64,000 nucleotides of DNA from Thermohalobaculum sp039028795 (GTDB lineage: Bacteria; Pseudomonadota; Alphaproteobacteria; Rhodobacterales; Rhodobacteraceae): assembly GCA_039028795.1 (NCBI GenBank), contig JBCCHJ010000005.1, forward strand, positions 62,001 through 126,000, given 5' to 3'. The notes beneath the pieces were generated by a model that was not told where the DNA came from, searched no databases, and saw nothing but the letters and a program-made list of their open reading frames with translations. Shown one piece after another: positions 16,738 to 25,807 of this stretch (position 1 is its first letter; each line of letters starts with the position of its first letter). A program made the position numbers and the translations under genes.

Positions 16738-17961
16738 ATGCTTTCGGAAAGAGGCCTGTCGATCACCACGGTCCTTATGGGGGCAGCATTTCTGCTGGCA
16801 GGGATGGGTCTTTTCCAGACGCTGTTGCCATTGCGTGCAGATCAGGAAGGTTTTTCGACCACCGTGATCGGTCTTCTTGGCACAGCCTATTTCGGCGGGT
16901 TCATGGTCGGCTGTTATTTTGGTCCGAAGTTTATCCTGATGGTTGGACATGTCCGGTGCTTTTCCGGTGCCGCGGCGGCGCTGACCGCCCTGACGTTGGC
17001 ATTCCCGCTGATTGTCGATGCCTATGTCTGGGCTGCACTGCGTCTTTTCAGTGGGCTCAGCCTGGCGGTTTTATTCATCGTTGTGGAAAGCTGGCTAAAT
17101 GACCGTTCAACGAACCGGGACCGGGGCCGGATCTTGTCGATCTATATCATCGTGACCAATCTGGTGATGATGGCCGGACAGTTGATGGTGAACCTGTCCG
17201 ACACACGCGACAGCACGCTTTTCATGGCCGTCGGCATCCTGGTCTGCATGGCCATTATTCCATTGGCCTTGACGCCGGCGGCAACGCCAAAGCCTATTCC
17301 CTCTGCTAAATTGAACCTGCGTTACTTGTTCATGGTCTCGCCCGTGGGTGCGTTGGGGTGCCTTCTTGTCGGTGCAGCCGAAGGTGCCTTTTGGTCCTTG
17401 GGTCCGGTTTTCGCGCAAGAGCGCGGCATGCAGGTGTCCGAAGTCACGCTGTTGATGACCGCCTTTGTATTGGGCGGAACGCTGTCACAATGGCCTTTGG
17501 GATGGGCCTCGGACAAAACGGACCGACGCATCGTCATAACCCTGACCGCCATGGGCACTGTCGGAACCGGATTGGTGCTGGCATTCTGGGCACCCGCCGA
17601 TTTTGCCACAGTGTTCGCCATCGCAGTTTTGCATGGCGCTTTGATGGTCCCGCTTTATGCGCTTTGTGTCAGTCACGCGAATGACCAGGCGCCGAACGAG
17701 CGGTTGGTCGAAATCAGCGGTGGGCTGCTGCTGGTCTATTCGGTGGGTGCAACTGCAGGTCCAACTGCCGCAGCCGTCTTTATGGAGGATGGGCGCCCTG
17801 GCGGCTTATTCGTCTTCATCGCCTGTATTCTGGGAGCATTGGGGCTGGCTGTGCTGTACCGGTTGCGCACCGCGCCGCGGAAAAAAGTTGTCGAGCGTGT
17901 GGACTTCGTGCCGGTGCCGAAGACCTCGCAATCCGTTTATGCGCTGGAAGAGGATGATTGA
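16738..17961 (+). CDS. MFS transporter (YcaD-like)
   Basis: The 407-residue product has about twelve membrane helices, opening VLMGAAFLLAGMGLFQTLLPLRA. The conserved loop LNDRSTNRDRGRILS after helix 4/5 resembles the UMF/YcaD branch of the major facilitator superfamily. The ATG at 16738 is preferred over an in-frame start at 16687 because the first helix begins soon after it. The C-terminal tail is charged and cytosolic. The substrate is unknown. Confidence 0.85.
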   Translation: MLSERGLSITTVLMGAAFLLAGMGLFQTLLPLRADQEGFSTTVIGLLGTAYFGGFMVGCYFGPKFILMVGHVRCFSGAAAALTALTLAFPLIVDAYVWAALRLFSGLSLAVLFIVVESWLNDRSTNRDRGRILSIYIIVTNLVMMAGQLMVNLSDTRDSTLFMAVGILVCMAIIPLALTPAATPKPIPSAKLNLRYLFMVSPVGALGCLLVGAAEGAFWSLGPVFAQERGMQVSEVTLLMTAFVLGGTLSQWPLGWASDKTDRRIVITLTAMGTVGTGLVLAFWAPADFATVFAIAVLHGALMVPLYALCVSHANDQAPNERLVEISGGLLLVYSVGATAGPTAAAVFMEDGRPGGLFVFIACILGALGLAVLYRLRTAPRKKVVERVDFVPVPKTSQSVYALEEDD

Positions 17962-18015
17962 GGCCGCCGCTTCGGTGACCGATACTGGATAATCAAAACC
18001 GTTCGGGAGGATCCC

Positions 18016-18567
18016 ATGGCTCAGTCGACTCGCACCACAAATTTTGGATGGACCCCACCTGACTTTGAGCTGCCCGGCACCGATGGCCGCGTCTGGTCGC
18101 TGGACCAGATAAAAGGATCAAAGGGCACCGTCATCATGTTCATATGCAACCACTGTCCCTATGTCGTTGCGGTTCTGGACCGATTGGTTCGCGACGCAAG
18201 GGACCTGCAGGATCTAGGCGTCGGCGTCGCGGCGATCTGTTCCAATGATGCGGCGGCTTACCCTGCCGATGGCTTTGACAAGATGGTGGATCTGGCGCGG
18301 GACCGGGGGTTCACCTTTCCCTATCTGCACGATGAAGACCAATCAGTTGCCCGGGCCTTTGATGCGGTCTGCACGCCGGAATTCTTCGGTTTCGACGCGG
18401 AGTTAGGGCTGCAATACCAGGGCCGCCTTGATGCCGGACGTACCGGACCTGTGCCTGAAGACATTCGCCGAGATCTGGTCGAGGCCATGCGCCAGGTCGT
18501 TGAAACCGGGCAAGGTCCTGAAGAGCAACAACCGGCCATGGGATGTTCGATCAAATGGAAGGTGTAA
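18016..18567 (+). CDS. Thioredoxin-fold redoxin
   Basis: This 183-residue cytoplasmic protein belongs to the AhpC/TSA-related thioredoxin family. The active motif FICNHCPYVVAVLDRL holds a CNHC pair near residue 40, a form typical of this subfamily. A late CTPEFFGFD string is the usual cis-Pro region, with a third Cys ahead of it. Members are predicted thiol oxidoreductases with unknown partners. GGGAGG-type bases precede the ATG. The last 17 bp overlap the end of convergent trmFO. Confidence 0.85.
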   Translation: MAQSTRTTNFGWTPPDFELPGTDGRVWSLDQIKGSKGTVIMFICNHCPYVVAVLDRLVRDARDLQDLGVGVAAICSNDAAAYPADGFDKMVDLARDRGFTFPYLHDEDQSVARAFDAVCTPEFFGFDAELGLQYQGRLDAGRTGPVPEDIRRDLVEAMRQVVETGQGPEEQQPAMGCSIKWKV

Positions 18568-19939
18568 CGATCGGCGGCAGTTTCTCTGCGGCCTGGATCT
18601 GTGCACCCTGCAACCATGCCGCCAGCGACGCCTTCGCCCGTTCGGTGTAGGCGCGTTTGCGATCCTGCTTTCCGCGTCGTCCCTTCCGAGCGTCCGACAG
18701 CGGCGGGAACAGCCCAAAGTTTACGTTCATGGGCTGGAAGGTATCCGCCTCTGCCCCGCCGGTGATGTGGTTCAGCAACGCCCCCAGGCCGGTATCTTTG
18801 GGCGGCAATACAATCGATTGCCCCAAACGTTCCAAGGCCGCGAAGCGTCCCGCCAAGATGCCCATTGCGCCGGATTCCACATAGCCTTCGACACCCGTGA
18901 TTTGTCCGGCAAAACGCAGGCGCGGCGCGACCTTCAAGCGCATCAGAGGATCGAGCAGCCGCGGTGAGTTCAGAAACGTGTTCCGGTGAATGCCGCCCAG
19001 TCTTGCGAATTCGGCAGTTTCCAGACCTGGTATCATGCCAAAGACGTCTTTTTGTGCGCCGTATTTCATCTTGGTCTGAAAGCCCACAATGTTGAAAAGG
19101 GTGCCCAAGGCATTGTCCCGGCGCAGTTGTACAACCGCATGCGTTTTCTCCGGTGCATGGGGATTTGTTAGCCCCACTGGTTTCAGCGGCCCCCAGCGCA
19201 GCGTTTCGCGGCCCCTTTCTGCCATGACCTCGATAGGCAGGCAGCCTTCGAAATAGGGCGTGCCGTCCCATTCCTTAAACTCGGTTTTCGGGGCGGCCAG
19301 CAGGGCATCGATGAAGGCTTCGTACTGATCCCGATCCATCGGACAGTTCAGATAGGCCGTGCGTTCTTCGTCGGTATCGCCTTTGTCATAGCGAGATTGA
19401 AACCAGGCCTTGGACATGTCGACACTGTCGGCATGTACAATCGGCGCTATTGCATCAAAGAACGCGAGGCTGTCCTCGCCGGTAAGATCAGCTATTGCGG
19501 CGGCCAAGTTGTCCGAGGTTAATGGCCCCGTTGCGATGATCACGCTGTCCCAATCATCAGTTGGCAGGTCGGTGATTTCCCCGCGTTCGATCGTGATCAA
19601 CGGATGATCTTTCAGTGCCTTTGTGACGTAGGATGAGAAAACCTGTCGATCGACGGCCAAGGCCCCGCCAGCAGGGACTGCCGCAGGCACAGCAGCAGAC
19701 ATCATGATCGATCCCAATTGCCGCATTTCCCAGTGTAGCAGGCCAACAGCATTGGTTTCGTCGTCATCTGATCGGAAGGAATTCGAACACACCAACTCCG
19801 CCAAACCGTCGGTTTGGTGTGCATCCGTTCCCCGATTTGGGCGCATCTCATGCAACACGACTGGAACGCCCAGATTCGCTGCGGCCCAGGCGGCTTCTGA
19901 TCCGGCCATCCCGCCGCCGATGATATGGATCGGTTGCAT
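18551..19939 (-). CDS. trmFO: tRNA (uracil-5-)-methyltransferase, folate dependent
   Basis: The 462-residue flavoprotein makes 5-methyluridine at position 54 of tRNA using methylenetetrahydrofolate and FAD. The FAD motif IHIIGGGMAGSEAAW is right at the N-terminus, followed by LHEMRPNRGTDAHQTDGLAELVCSNS, a family signature. The start is set at ATG 19937-19939 because this motif must be N-terminal; upstream in-frame codons are not family-like. The 102-bp gap to the divergent gene at 20042 should hold both promoters. The assignment is secure. Confidence 0.95.
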   Translation of the reverse strand: MQPIHIIGGGMAGSEAAWAAANLGVPVVLHEMRPNRGTDAHQTDGLAELVCSNSFRSDDDETNAVGLLHWEMRQLGSIMMSAAVPAAVPAGGALAVDRQVFSSYVTKALKDHPLITIERGEITDLPTDDWDSVIIATGPLTSDNLAAAIADLTGEDSLAFFDAIAPIVHADSVDMSKAWFQSRYDKGDTDEERTAYLNCPMDRDQYEAFIDALLAAPKTEFKEWDGTPYFEGCLPIEVMAERGRETLRWGPLKPVGLTNPHAPEKTHAVVQLRRDNALGTLFNIVGFQTKMKYGAQKDVFGMIPGLETAEFARLGGIHRNTFLNSPRLLDPLMRLKVAPRLRFAGQITGVEGYVESGAMGILAGRFAALERLGQSIVLPPKDTGLGALLNHITGGAEADTFQPMNVNFGLFPPLSDARKGRRGKQDRKRAYTERAKASLAAWLQGAQIQAAEKLPPIVTPSI

Positions 19940-20041
19940 GAGAGTGCCATAGGGTGCAGCGGGTAGCCGGTCAAGCCAGGCCCGCGTTGCCAACTTGAAA
20001 AGCAGCAGGCAGACTGGGTTGATAGGTTTTGGAGGAAAGAT

Positions 20042-20575
20042 ATGCGGATCTTGGCGCTCGCGTTGACCGCTGGACTGTGGACCGCGACGGCAATGGCACA
20101 GCAAAGCGGCGGTGATGCGTTTCTAACGCCGGGCGCGGCGCAGGATAAATCCAACCCGAACCTGACGCCCCCGCCAATTCCATCCGCTGATGCCGCGAAT
20201 GCCCGCGGAAAGACAAGCCAAGAGGTCGGAAAGGGCGGTGATACAGAGCCCTGGCGTGATCTGACATTCGCGGATGTGGAAGGTGCATGGACGGGAACCG
20301 TCGATGAAGTCGACCAGGATCCGTACGTCATCAACCTGACTTTTCGCCCCGGCGGCTTGGGGGAAGTCAGCTATTCCGGATACAATTGTGAAGGCGTTCT
20401 TGGCCCATTAACGCAGGGCTCCAAGCTGGTCTTCAAGGAAACGATCACGAAGGGCCGCGACATCTGCGCGGATGGGACCGTCGAGATCACGCCGGAAGGT
20501 TCAGGGCTGAATTGGACCTGGATCAATGAATGGAATGAGGTCCAGGCGACGGCTGTCTTGAGGCGTTCGCCGTAG
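20042..20575 (+). CDS. Hypothetical secreted protein
   Basis: The 177-residue product starts with a Sec signal peptide (MRILALALTAGLWTATAMAQ, cleavage after AMA). A Pro/Asn-rich linker follows, then a compact domain from about residue 80 (VEGAWTGTVDEVDQDPYVINLTF...) with two Cys in the C-terminal half (YNCEG, GRDICADG) that could form a disulfide. The beta-rich pattern suggests a lipocalin- or barrel-like fold, but the family was not recognised. GGAGGAAAG lies close upstream of the ATG. Confidence 0.75.
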   Translation: MRILALALTAGLWTATAMAQQSGGDAFLTPGAAQDKSNPNLTPPPIPSADAANARGKTSQEVGKGGDTEPWRDLTFADVEGAWTGTVDEVDQDPYVINLTFRPGGLGEVSYSGYNCEGVLGPLTQGSKLVFKETITKGRDICADGTVEITPEGSGLNWTWINEWNEVQATAVLRRSP

Positions 20576-20633
20576 AACGCCATTCAGCGACCTGTCCGTG
20601 AAAGCAGCGCGGACTTCCCGGCAAAATTGACAT

Positions 20634-21533
20634 ATGCTGCAGCTTCGTGATCCGGTCTTCTTGATCTTGCGATCCAAGCAGAAGAAAGCGCGGTACCGAG
20701 TGGGTAATCGTTTGAAACTTCTTCGCAATGGTGTCATGACCTTAACGGGGATACGCAAGCTTGGCTTTTTCATTCCGTTCAAACACGCTGGCTGCATTCC
20801 AGAGGTCCAGCAACCCTACGCGGGCTTGGCAAGCAACTTCGCCGAAGCTGAGCACGAATTCATCCATGTCCTGAACCTGATCGAAGCGTGTGCGGATGAC
20901 GTAAAAAAAGCCTGCAGCGGTGCGCTAAAAGGTCATTGGGATGGCGGTTATTTCGGGCCGCTGGATACTGCGGCAACGTTCGCTCTGGTTAGGGAATACA
21001 AGCCCAAGCGGATCGTCGAGGTTGGGTCTGGATCCTCGACGTATGTCATGGCGACGGCATCACGTGGATTGGACCCGTGTCCGGTGATCCAGTGCATCGA
21101 CCCGGTGCCTCGATCATCGATCTCGGATCTGGGCGTGTCCTGGGAAGAGGCCGTGCTGAAAGATGATAATATTCATCTTTTTGAAGCGCTGGAGCCAGGC
21201 GACATCGCGTTCTTCGATTCCTCGCACGTTCTCTTTGAAGGCACGGATGTCGACATTATTCAGAACCGTATCATGCCGTTGATCAAGCCAGGGGTGCTGG
21301 TTCATATCCACGACATCTTCTTGCCTGACCCTTATCCAAAGGACTGGAAGCACCGCGGGTATACCGAACAACTGGGATTGGCGGGTTGGATCTTAGGCGG
21401 TACCTATCGCCTTCTCTTCTCGAGCAACTACGCGGCGACAAGGATGCGCGAGGTGACCACGAAAGCTCTGCACAAATCGATGCCAGAGAAGGTTGTCGCT
21501 GGTGGCGGAAGTCTCTGGCTGCGTCGGGTCTGA
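20634..21533 (+). CDS. Class I SAM-dependent methyltransferase-like protein
   Basis: The 299-residue protein has a central Rossmann-type methyltransferase domain. KRIVEVGSGSSTYVMATA is the SAM-binding loop near residue 125, IQCIDPVPR is strand 2, and DIAFFDSSHVLFEGTDVD is the motif seen in Methyltransf_24-type enzymes. The basic N-terminus (LRSKQKKARYRVGNRLK) is not a signal peptide. Such proteins often act on sugars or glycan precursors, but no polysaccharide genes are near. The substrate is unknown. Confidence 0.75.
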   Translation: MLQLRDPVFLILRSKQKKARYRVGNRLKLLRNGVMTLTGIRKLGFFIPFKHAGCIPEVQQPYAGLASNFAEAEHEFIHVLNLIEACADDVKKACSGALKGHWDGGYFGPLDTAATFALVREYKPKRIVEVGSGSSTYVMATASRGLDPCPVIQCIDPVPRSSISDLGVSWEEAVLKDDNIHLFEALEPGDIAFFDSSHVLFEGTDVDIIQNRIMPLIKPGVLVHIHDIFLPDPYPKDWKHRGYTEQLGLAGWILGGTYRLLFSSNYAATRMREVTTKALHKSMPEKVVAGGGSLWLRRV

Positions 21534-21541
21534 TAATCAGA

Positions 21542-21564
21542 GCCGGGGAACAAGTGCCCCCGGC
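21542..21564 (+). terminator. Hairpin after the methyltransferase gene
   Basis: GCCGGGG (21542-21548) pairs with CCCCGGC (21558-21564) around a nine-base loop, just after the stop at 21533. No T-run follows, so intrinsic termination is likely but not certain. Confidence 0.45.
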
Positions 21565-21621
21565 CATCGGTTCGACGTTGCTTATACGTTTGGGTTATTC
21601 ACGCAGTTCCCCCCGCAGGCA

Positions 21622-22041
21622 TTAGTCAGACCTGGATGTGACTCTCATCTTGAAAAACAGTCCGTCAATAGCGCTGCCCGCAAGTGGGACTGCGATGAAC
21701 AGCCAGAGTTGGCATATCTCATCCACCCCAGCCAAGAGGGCCTTGCCCGTTGCGATCAGATAGATGGCGAGCGCGGCAACAATCGCACCATGGTTTGGCG
21801 GACAGCATATCCGATGAAATCTGTTGCGGACGCTTTGCCAGCACCAAGACGCCCAGTGACACACCCGTACTCAAATGCGCCCGAGATATATGTCCGATGG
21901 AGTAGGCCATCGCGATGATCGAAATCCCAAAGGCGGAACTGATCCAGACAAAGCCTAGATCGTCGCCCGCCAAGACGGCACTACCGACTCCGAAATATAC
22001 CAGGGTGAAGATGCCGATTGCCTTGGCAAAGAACTTTTCAT
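21622..22041 (-). pseudogene. aqpZ: Decayed aquaporin (AqpZ-type) gene
   Basis: Read leftward from ATG at 22041 (GAGGA upstream), the sequence gives an AqpZ-like N-terminus if one base is added to the A-run after the start: MKKFFAKAIG, then GVGSAVLAG and AMAYSIGHIS. The first pore motif, normally HLNPAVS, reads HLSTGVS. A second frame change near 21830 leads into YLIATGKALL. The sequence then jumps straight to a normal AqpZ C-terminus (QLWLFIAVPLAGSAIDGLFFK), missing roughly 95 residues that include the second NPA motif. With two frame changes, a lost pore motif and a deletion, no functional channel can be made. Confidence 0.85.
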
Positions 22042-22126
22042 GTTCTGTCCTCACACGCGTTATCCCACCCACGCAGGACTTTTAAAAGTGAGCTAAGTGC
22101 TTTTGGGCGTCAGTAAAAATACGGCT

Positions 22127-23062
22127 TCAAGATTTCTTTGTGCGCGAATTACGGCGTAGCGCTTTTGGCTTCGATGGGCCTTGAATACCCCGAGCTTCGA
22201 TAAGTTGCGCCGCCAGTTTCTCGAACCAATCCTGGCTTTTGGCGCCCTGGCGGGCGACCAGCCCGATAGATCTTCCGGGTTCGGGTTTTTTGAAACGGAT
22301 AAGGCGCAGATCTCTACCTTCCAGATCCGCTGCAATTTCTGGAATCAATGTCATACCATGCCCAGCGGCGACGAGCCGGGATATAGTTGCCAGACTTGTC
22401 GCGCCCAATGATGCGGCCAGCGTCTCGCGCCTGATGTTGCAGGCGGACAAGGCTTGATCTGAAAGGCAGTGCCCTTCGTCCAGCAAGAGCAGGCGGTTTG
22501 GGTCGATCTTTTCGGGCTGAACTGGAACCTGCCAGTCCGGGCGCACGGTTTTGGCCGGCATCGCGAGCACGAAGCGATCCTGAAACAAGGGTCGATCCGT
22601 TAAATCGTCCTGGCCAGAGGGCAGGGCGATGACGGCGGCATCCAGTTGTCCCGTGCGGATGGAGGCTATCAGTGCTCCGGTAAGGGCTTCGGAAATTACG
22701 ACGTCCTGATTGAATTCTGGCCCTACGGCCATGAAAGCCGGCAGCAAATATGGTGCCAGTGTTGGGATCATGCCAAGCCGAATAGGAATCTTCGCCGATC
22801 CTTCCGGCGCGCCCAGTGCCTCAATCGCGGATGCATGCTCTAACAGAACTTGCGCGCGGTCGCGCACCACCCGGCCAAGAGGCGTCAGGGTCAGGCTTGG
22901 ACCAGATCTGTCGACCAAGGGTGCACCCAGGTTCGCCTCAAGCTCGCGAATCTGCGCAGACATTGCAGGTTGCGTAACGGCGACCCGGGCGGCTGCCTTC
23001 CCGAAGTGCCGCTCATGCGCAAGCGCTTCAAAGTAGGCTAATTGTCGAAGAGTAATCCTCAT
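22127..23062 (-). CDS. oxyR: Hydrogen peroxide sensor, LysR family
   Basis: The 311-residue regulator has an N-terminal winged helix-turn-helix (LRQLAYFEALAHERHFGKAAARVAVTQ) and a LysR effector domain. The peroxide-reactive pair is conserved as GHCLSDQALSAC, with cysteines at residues 199 and 208, the same numbers as in E. coli OxyR. It faces katG across a 143-bp region, the usual arrangement for an OxyR that controls its neighbour. Oxidised OxyR would activate katG; repression of its own gene is inferred from the family. Confidence 0.95.
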   Translation of the reverse strand: MRITLRQLAYFEALAHERHFGKAAARVAVTQPAMSAQIRELEANLGAPLVDRSGPSLTLTPLGRVVRDRAQVLLEHASAIEALGAPEGSAKIPIRLGMIPTLAPYLLPAFMAVGPEFNQDVVISEALTGALIASIRTGQLDAAVIALPSGQDDLTDRPLFQDRFVLAMPAKTVRPDWQVPVQPEKIDPNRLLLLDEGHCLSDQALSACNIRRETLAASLGATSLATISRLVAAGHGMTLIPEIAADLEGRDLRLIRFKKPEPGRSIGLVARQGAKSQDWFEKLAAQLIEARGIQGPSKPKALRRNSRTKKS

Positions 23063-23205
23063 AAGAAAAACTTATCGATATAATTCAAAAAAGCAACTTC
23101 CCCTGATGGCTTGCTGACGCTAGTTTCGAATCGTTCTAAGAACAGACAGTCGGGCACCCCACCCGAAGCAACGCAACTCGAAGCGAAATAAAGGGAGAGC
23201 AGACC
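23063..23205. promoter_or_regulatory. oxyR-katG control region
   Basis: This 143-bp divergent region should contain OxyR sites and both promoters. An AT-rich part near oxyR includes the 8-bp palindrome TATCGATA at 23073-23080. Whether this is an OxyR half-site cannot be judged by eye. AAGGGAGAG sits before the katG ATG. Confidence 0.5.
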
Positions 23206-25419
23206 ATGGACGGCGGCCAATGCCCCTTCTCCGGTAGGATCCACATCTCGAACACCGACTGGTGGCCGAACCAGTTGAATCTGAAATTGCTGCACCAGAA
23301 GTCAGACCTGTCTGATCCTATGGGGCGCGATTTCGACTACGGCAAAGAGTTCAAAAAACTGAACTTGAAAGCCCTGCGTAAAGACGTCTTTGAGTTGATG
23401 ACGACCTCGCAAGACTGGTGGCCCGCTGACTACGGTCATTACGGACCGCTTTTTATCCGGATGGCTTGGCATAGTGCAGGGACCTACCGGATCTATGACG
23501 GTCGTGGCGGCGGAGGCGCTGGGCAGCAACGCTTTGCACCACTGAACAGTTGGCCGGATAATGGTAACCTGGACAAGGCGCGTATCCTTCTGTGGCCGAT
23601 CAAACAGAAATACGGCAAGGCGATTTCCTGGGCCGATCTGATGATTTTTGCGGGCAACTGCGCGCTGGAGTCCATGGGCTTCAAAACCTTTGGTTTCGCC
23701 GGTGGTCGTGCCGACACTTGGGAGCCGGAAGAGGATGTCTATTGGGGCTCGGAAAACGAATGGCTGATTGAAAGTGATAACCCATTCAGCCGTTATGCCG
23801 GCCGCCGCGACGTTACCAAAGGTGATGCTGGTGCGAGCAAGTTGGATAATCCGCTTGGTGCCGTGCAGATGGGCCTGATCTATGTCAATCCGCAAGGCCC
23901 CGACGGCAATCCAGATCCGTTGAAATCAGCCTATGACATCCGCGAAACGTTTGCGCGCATGGCGATGAATGACGAGGAAACCGTTGCCCTGGTCGCCGGG
24001 GGACACACCTTCGGCAAGGCGCACGGCGCTGGTCCGGAATCAATGGTCGGGCGCGAGCCGGAAGCCGCCCCGATCGAGGCCATGGGCATGGGCTGGCTCA
24101 GCGATCACAAATCGGGCAAGGGCGTCGACACCATAACTTCCGGTATCGAAGGGGCCTGGACGCCGACGCCGACAACCTGGGACATGACCTATTTCGACGT
24201 TCTCTTCGGCTATGAGTGGGAATTGGCGAAAAGCCCGGCAGGTGCTTGGCAATGGCACCCGAAAGATCTGAAAGACGAAGATCATGCGCCTCAGGTCGAT
24301 GACTCTGGCGATAAGGTCACCATCATGATGACCACCGCAGACATGGCCATGCGGATGGACAAAAAGTATGCGAAGATTTCGAAACGGTTCCACAAGAAGC
24401 CGGACGAGTTCGCAGATGCGTTTGCCCGTGCATGGTTCAAGCTGACCCACCGGGATATGGGGCCACGGTCCCGATATCTTGGCAAGGAAGTTCCGAAGGA
24501 AGTGCTGATCTGGCAGGATCCGGTTCCAGCCCCCGAAGGCAGGTCCATCACTGCAGGCGATCAGACGGCATTGAAAAAGCAGATCATCGCGTCTGGTTTG
24601 AAAGTGTCCGATCTTGTGGCCACAGCCTGGGCTTCAGCGTCGACCTACCGTTGTTCGGATATGCGCGGCGGTGCCAATGGCGCGCGACTTGCCCTGGCGC
24701 CTCAGAAGGACTGGAAGGTCAACCAACCCAAGATCTGTGCCAAAGTCATTCGCAAACTGAAGTCGATCGCCAAAGACTTCAATGCCCAGAATGAAGGTAA
24801 GACCGTTTCTTTGGCCGATCTGATTGTCCTCGGCGGCAATGCTGCGGTGGAAGAGGCCGCCAAAGCAGCAGGTCACAAGGTCAAGGTGCCGTTTAAGGCG
24901 GGCCGGACCGACGCCACGGCTAAGATGACCGATGCAGACAGCTTCGCGGTGTTGGAGCCGAAGAACGATGGTTTCCGGAACTACGCATCCGGGAAAACGG
25001 CGATGTCACCAGAAGAGCTTCTGGTCGACAAGGCTCAGTTGATGACCCTTACGGCGCCGGAAATGACGGCCTTGGTTGGCGGTATGCGGGTTTTGGGAAC
25101 GAACTCTGATGGCTCGAAACACGGGGTCTTCACGAAACGGGTCGGGCAGTTGACCAACGACTTCTTCGTTAATCTGCTGGATATGGGCACGACTTGGTCT
25201 GCAGCAAATCGGGATCAGACCGTCTTTGAAGGCAAGGATCGCAATACCGGAAAGGTCAAATGGACCGGAACCCGGACGGATTTGATCTTTGGCTCTAACA
25301 GCCAGCTTCGCGCATTGTCCGAGGTCTATGGCTGCGCCGATGGCGAAGGCGCCTTCGTGAATGACTTCGTCGCCGCTTGGGGCAAAGTTATGCACCTGGA
25401 TCGCTTCGATCTGAAGTAA
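23206..25419 (+). CDS. katG: Catalase-peroxidase
   Basis: This 737-residue bifunctional haem enzyme removes hydrogen peroxide. Distal residues are Arg85, Trp88 and His89 (FIRMAWHSAGTYR); the proximal haem ligand is His267 (VAGGHTFGKAHG). The Trp-Tyr-Met adduct needed for catalase activity can form from Trp88, Tyr226 (LIYVNPQG) and Met252 (RMAMND). The usual degenerate second peroxidase domain fills the C-terminal half. There is no signal peptide, so it is cytoplasmic. Divergent oxyR indicates peroxide induction. A strong terminator follows. Confidence 0.98.
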   Translation: MDGGQCPFSGRIHISNTDWWPNQLNLKLLHQKSDLSDPMGRDFDYGKEFKKLNLKALRKDVFELMTTSQDWWPADYGHYGPLFIRMAWHSAGTYRIYDGRGGGGAGQQRFAPLNSWPDNGNLDKARILLWPIKQKYGKAISWADLMIFAGNCALESMGFKTFGFAGGRADTWEPEEDVYWGSENEWLIESDNPFSRYAGRRDVTKGDAGASKLDNPLGAVQMGLIYVNPQGPDGNPDPLKSAYDIRETFARMAMNDEETVALVAGGHTFGKAHGAGPESMVGREPEAAPIEAMGMGWLSDHKSGKGVDTITSGIEGAWTPTPTTWDMTYFDVLFGYEWELAKSPAGAWQWHPKDLKDEDHAPQVDDSGDKVTIMMTTADMAMRMDKKYAKISKRFHKKPDEFADAFARAWFKLTHRDMGPRSRYLGKEVPKEVLIWQDPVPAPEGRSITAGDQTALKKQIIASGLKVSDLVATAWASASTYRCSDMRGGANGARLALAPQKDWKVNQPKICAKVIRKLKSIAKDFNAQNEGKTVSLADLIVLGGNAAVEEAAKAAGHKVKVPFKAGRTDATAKMTDADSFAVLEPKNDGFRNYASGKTAMSPEELLVDKAQLMTLTAPEMTALVGGMRVLGTNSDGSKHGVFTKRVGQLTNDFFVNLLDMGTTWSAANRDQTVFEGKDRNTGKVKWTGTRTDLIFGSNSQLRALSEVYGCADGEGAFVNDFVAAWGKVMHLDRFDLK

Positions 25420-25460
25420 GCAAAAATAAGCCGCGTCTGAAGGCGCGGTTACACATACAC

Positions 25461-25491
25461 AAAACGCCCGGGTCGTTTGCCCGGGCGTTTT
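25461..25491 (+). terminator. Intrinsic terminator after katG
   Basis: A perfect 12-bp stem (AAAACGCCCGGG at 25461-25472, CCCGGGCGTTTT at 25480-25491) has a seven-base loop and ends in T residues. It lies 42 bp past the katG stop. Confidence 0.9.
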
Positions 25492-25807
25492 ACGTTTGGT
25501 CACGTGTTGCGGCTTAGGCCGCTATCATCGCGCGCGTTGCTAACATGCCCGAGGCCTGAACCCGTTTTGTCACCTTTATTCCAGTGTCTGGGGAGCCTTT
25601 CTTGCCAAGAATTTAGATGCCGAAAGACGTGACTAACGCACGCTGGAAGATCCGTTGTGGCCGTACTGACCTTTGATTGCTTGAGCTTGCAAACAACCAT
25701 ATTGGTAAGGAACGCCAACTGCATGCAGAGGTCAGGGACATTTGGATTAACTCATGTTAAGCTCTTGAGAGGCGGGGCTTGTTCACGTTCAGTGGCAGGA
25801 GTGCTGT
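25492..25807. other. Intergenic stretch before mtnA
   Basis: About 316 bp between the katG terminator and mtnA. It should hold the mtnA promoter. A short minus-strand reading frame (25500-25724) has no ribosome site and no family-like sequence. No RNA gene was recognised. AGGAG at 25797-25801 serves the mtnA GTG. Confidence 0.4.

Noticed and set aside
18567..19271. Long minus-strand frame overlapping trmFO in another frame
   Set aside because: Arg/Gly-rich and without family features; trmFO occupies the region on the same strand.
25500..25724. 74-codon minus-strand frame after katG
   Set aside because: No ribosome site, no domain and it begins next to the katG terminator; not supported as a gene.
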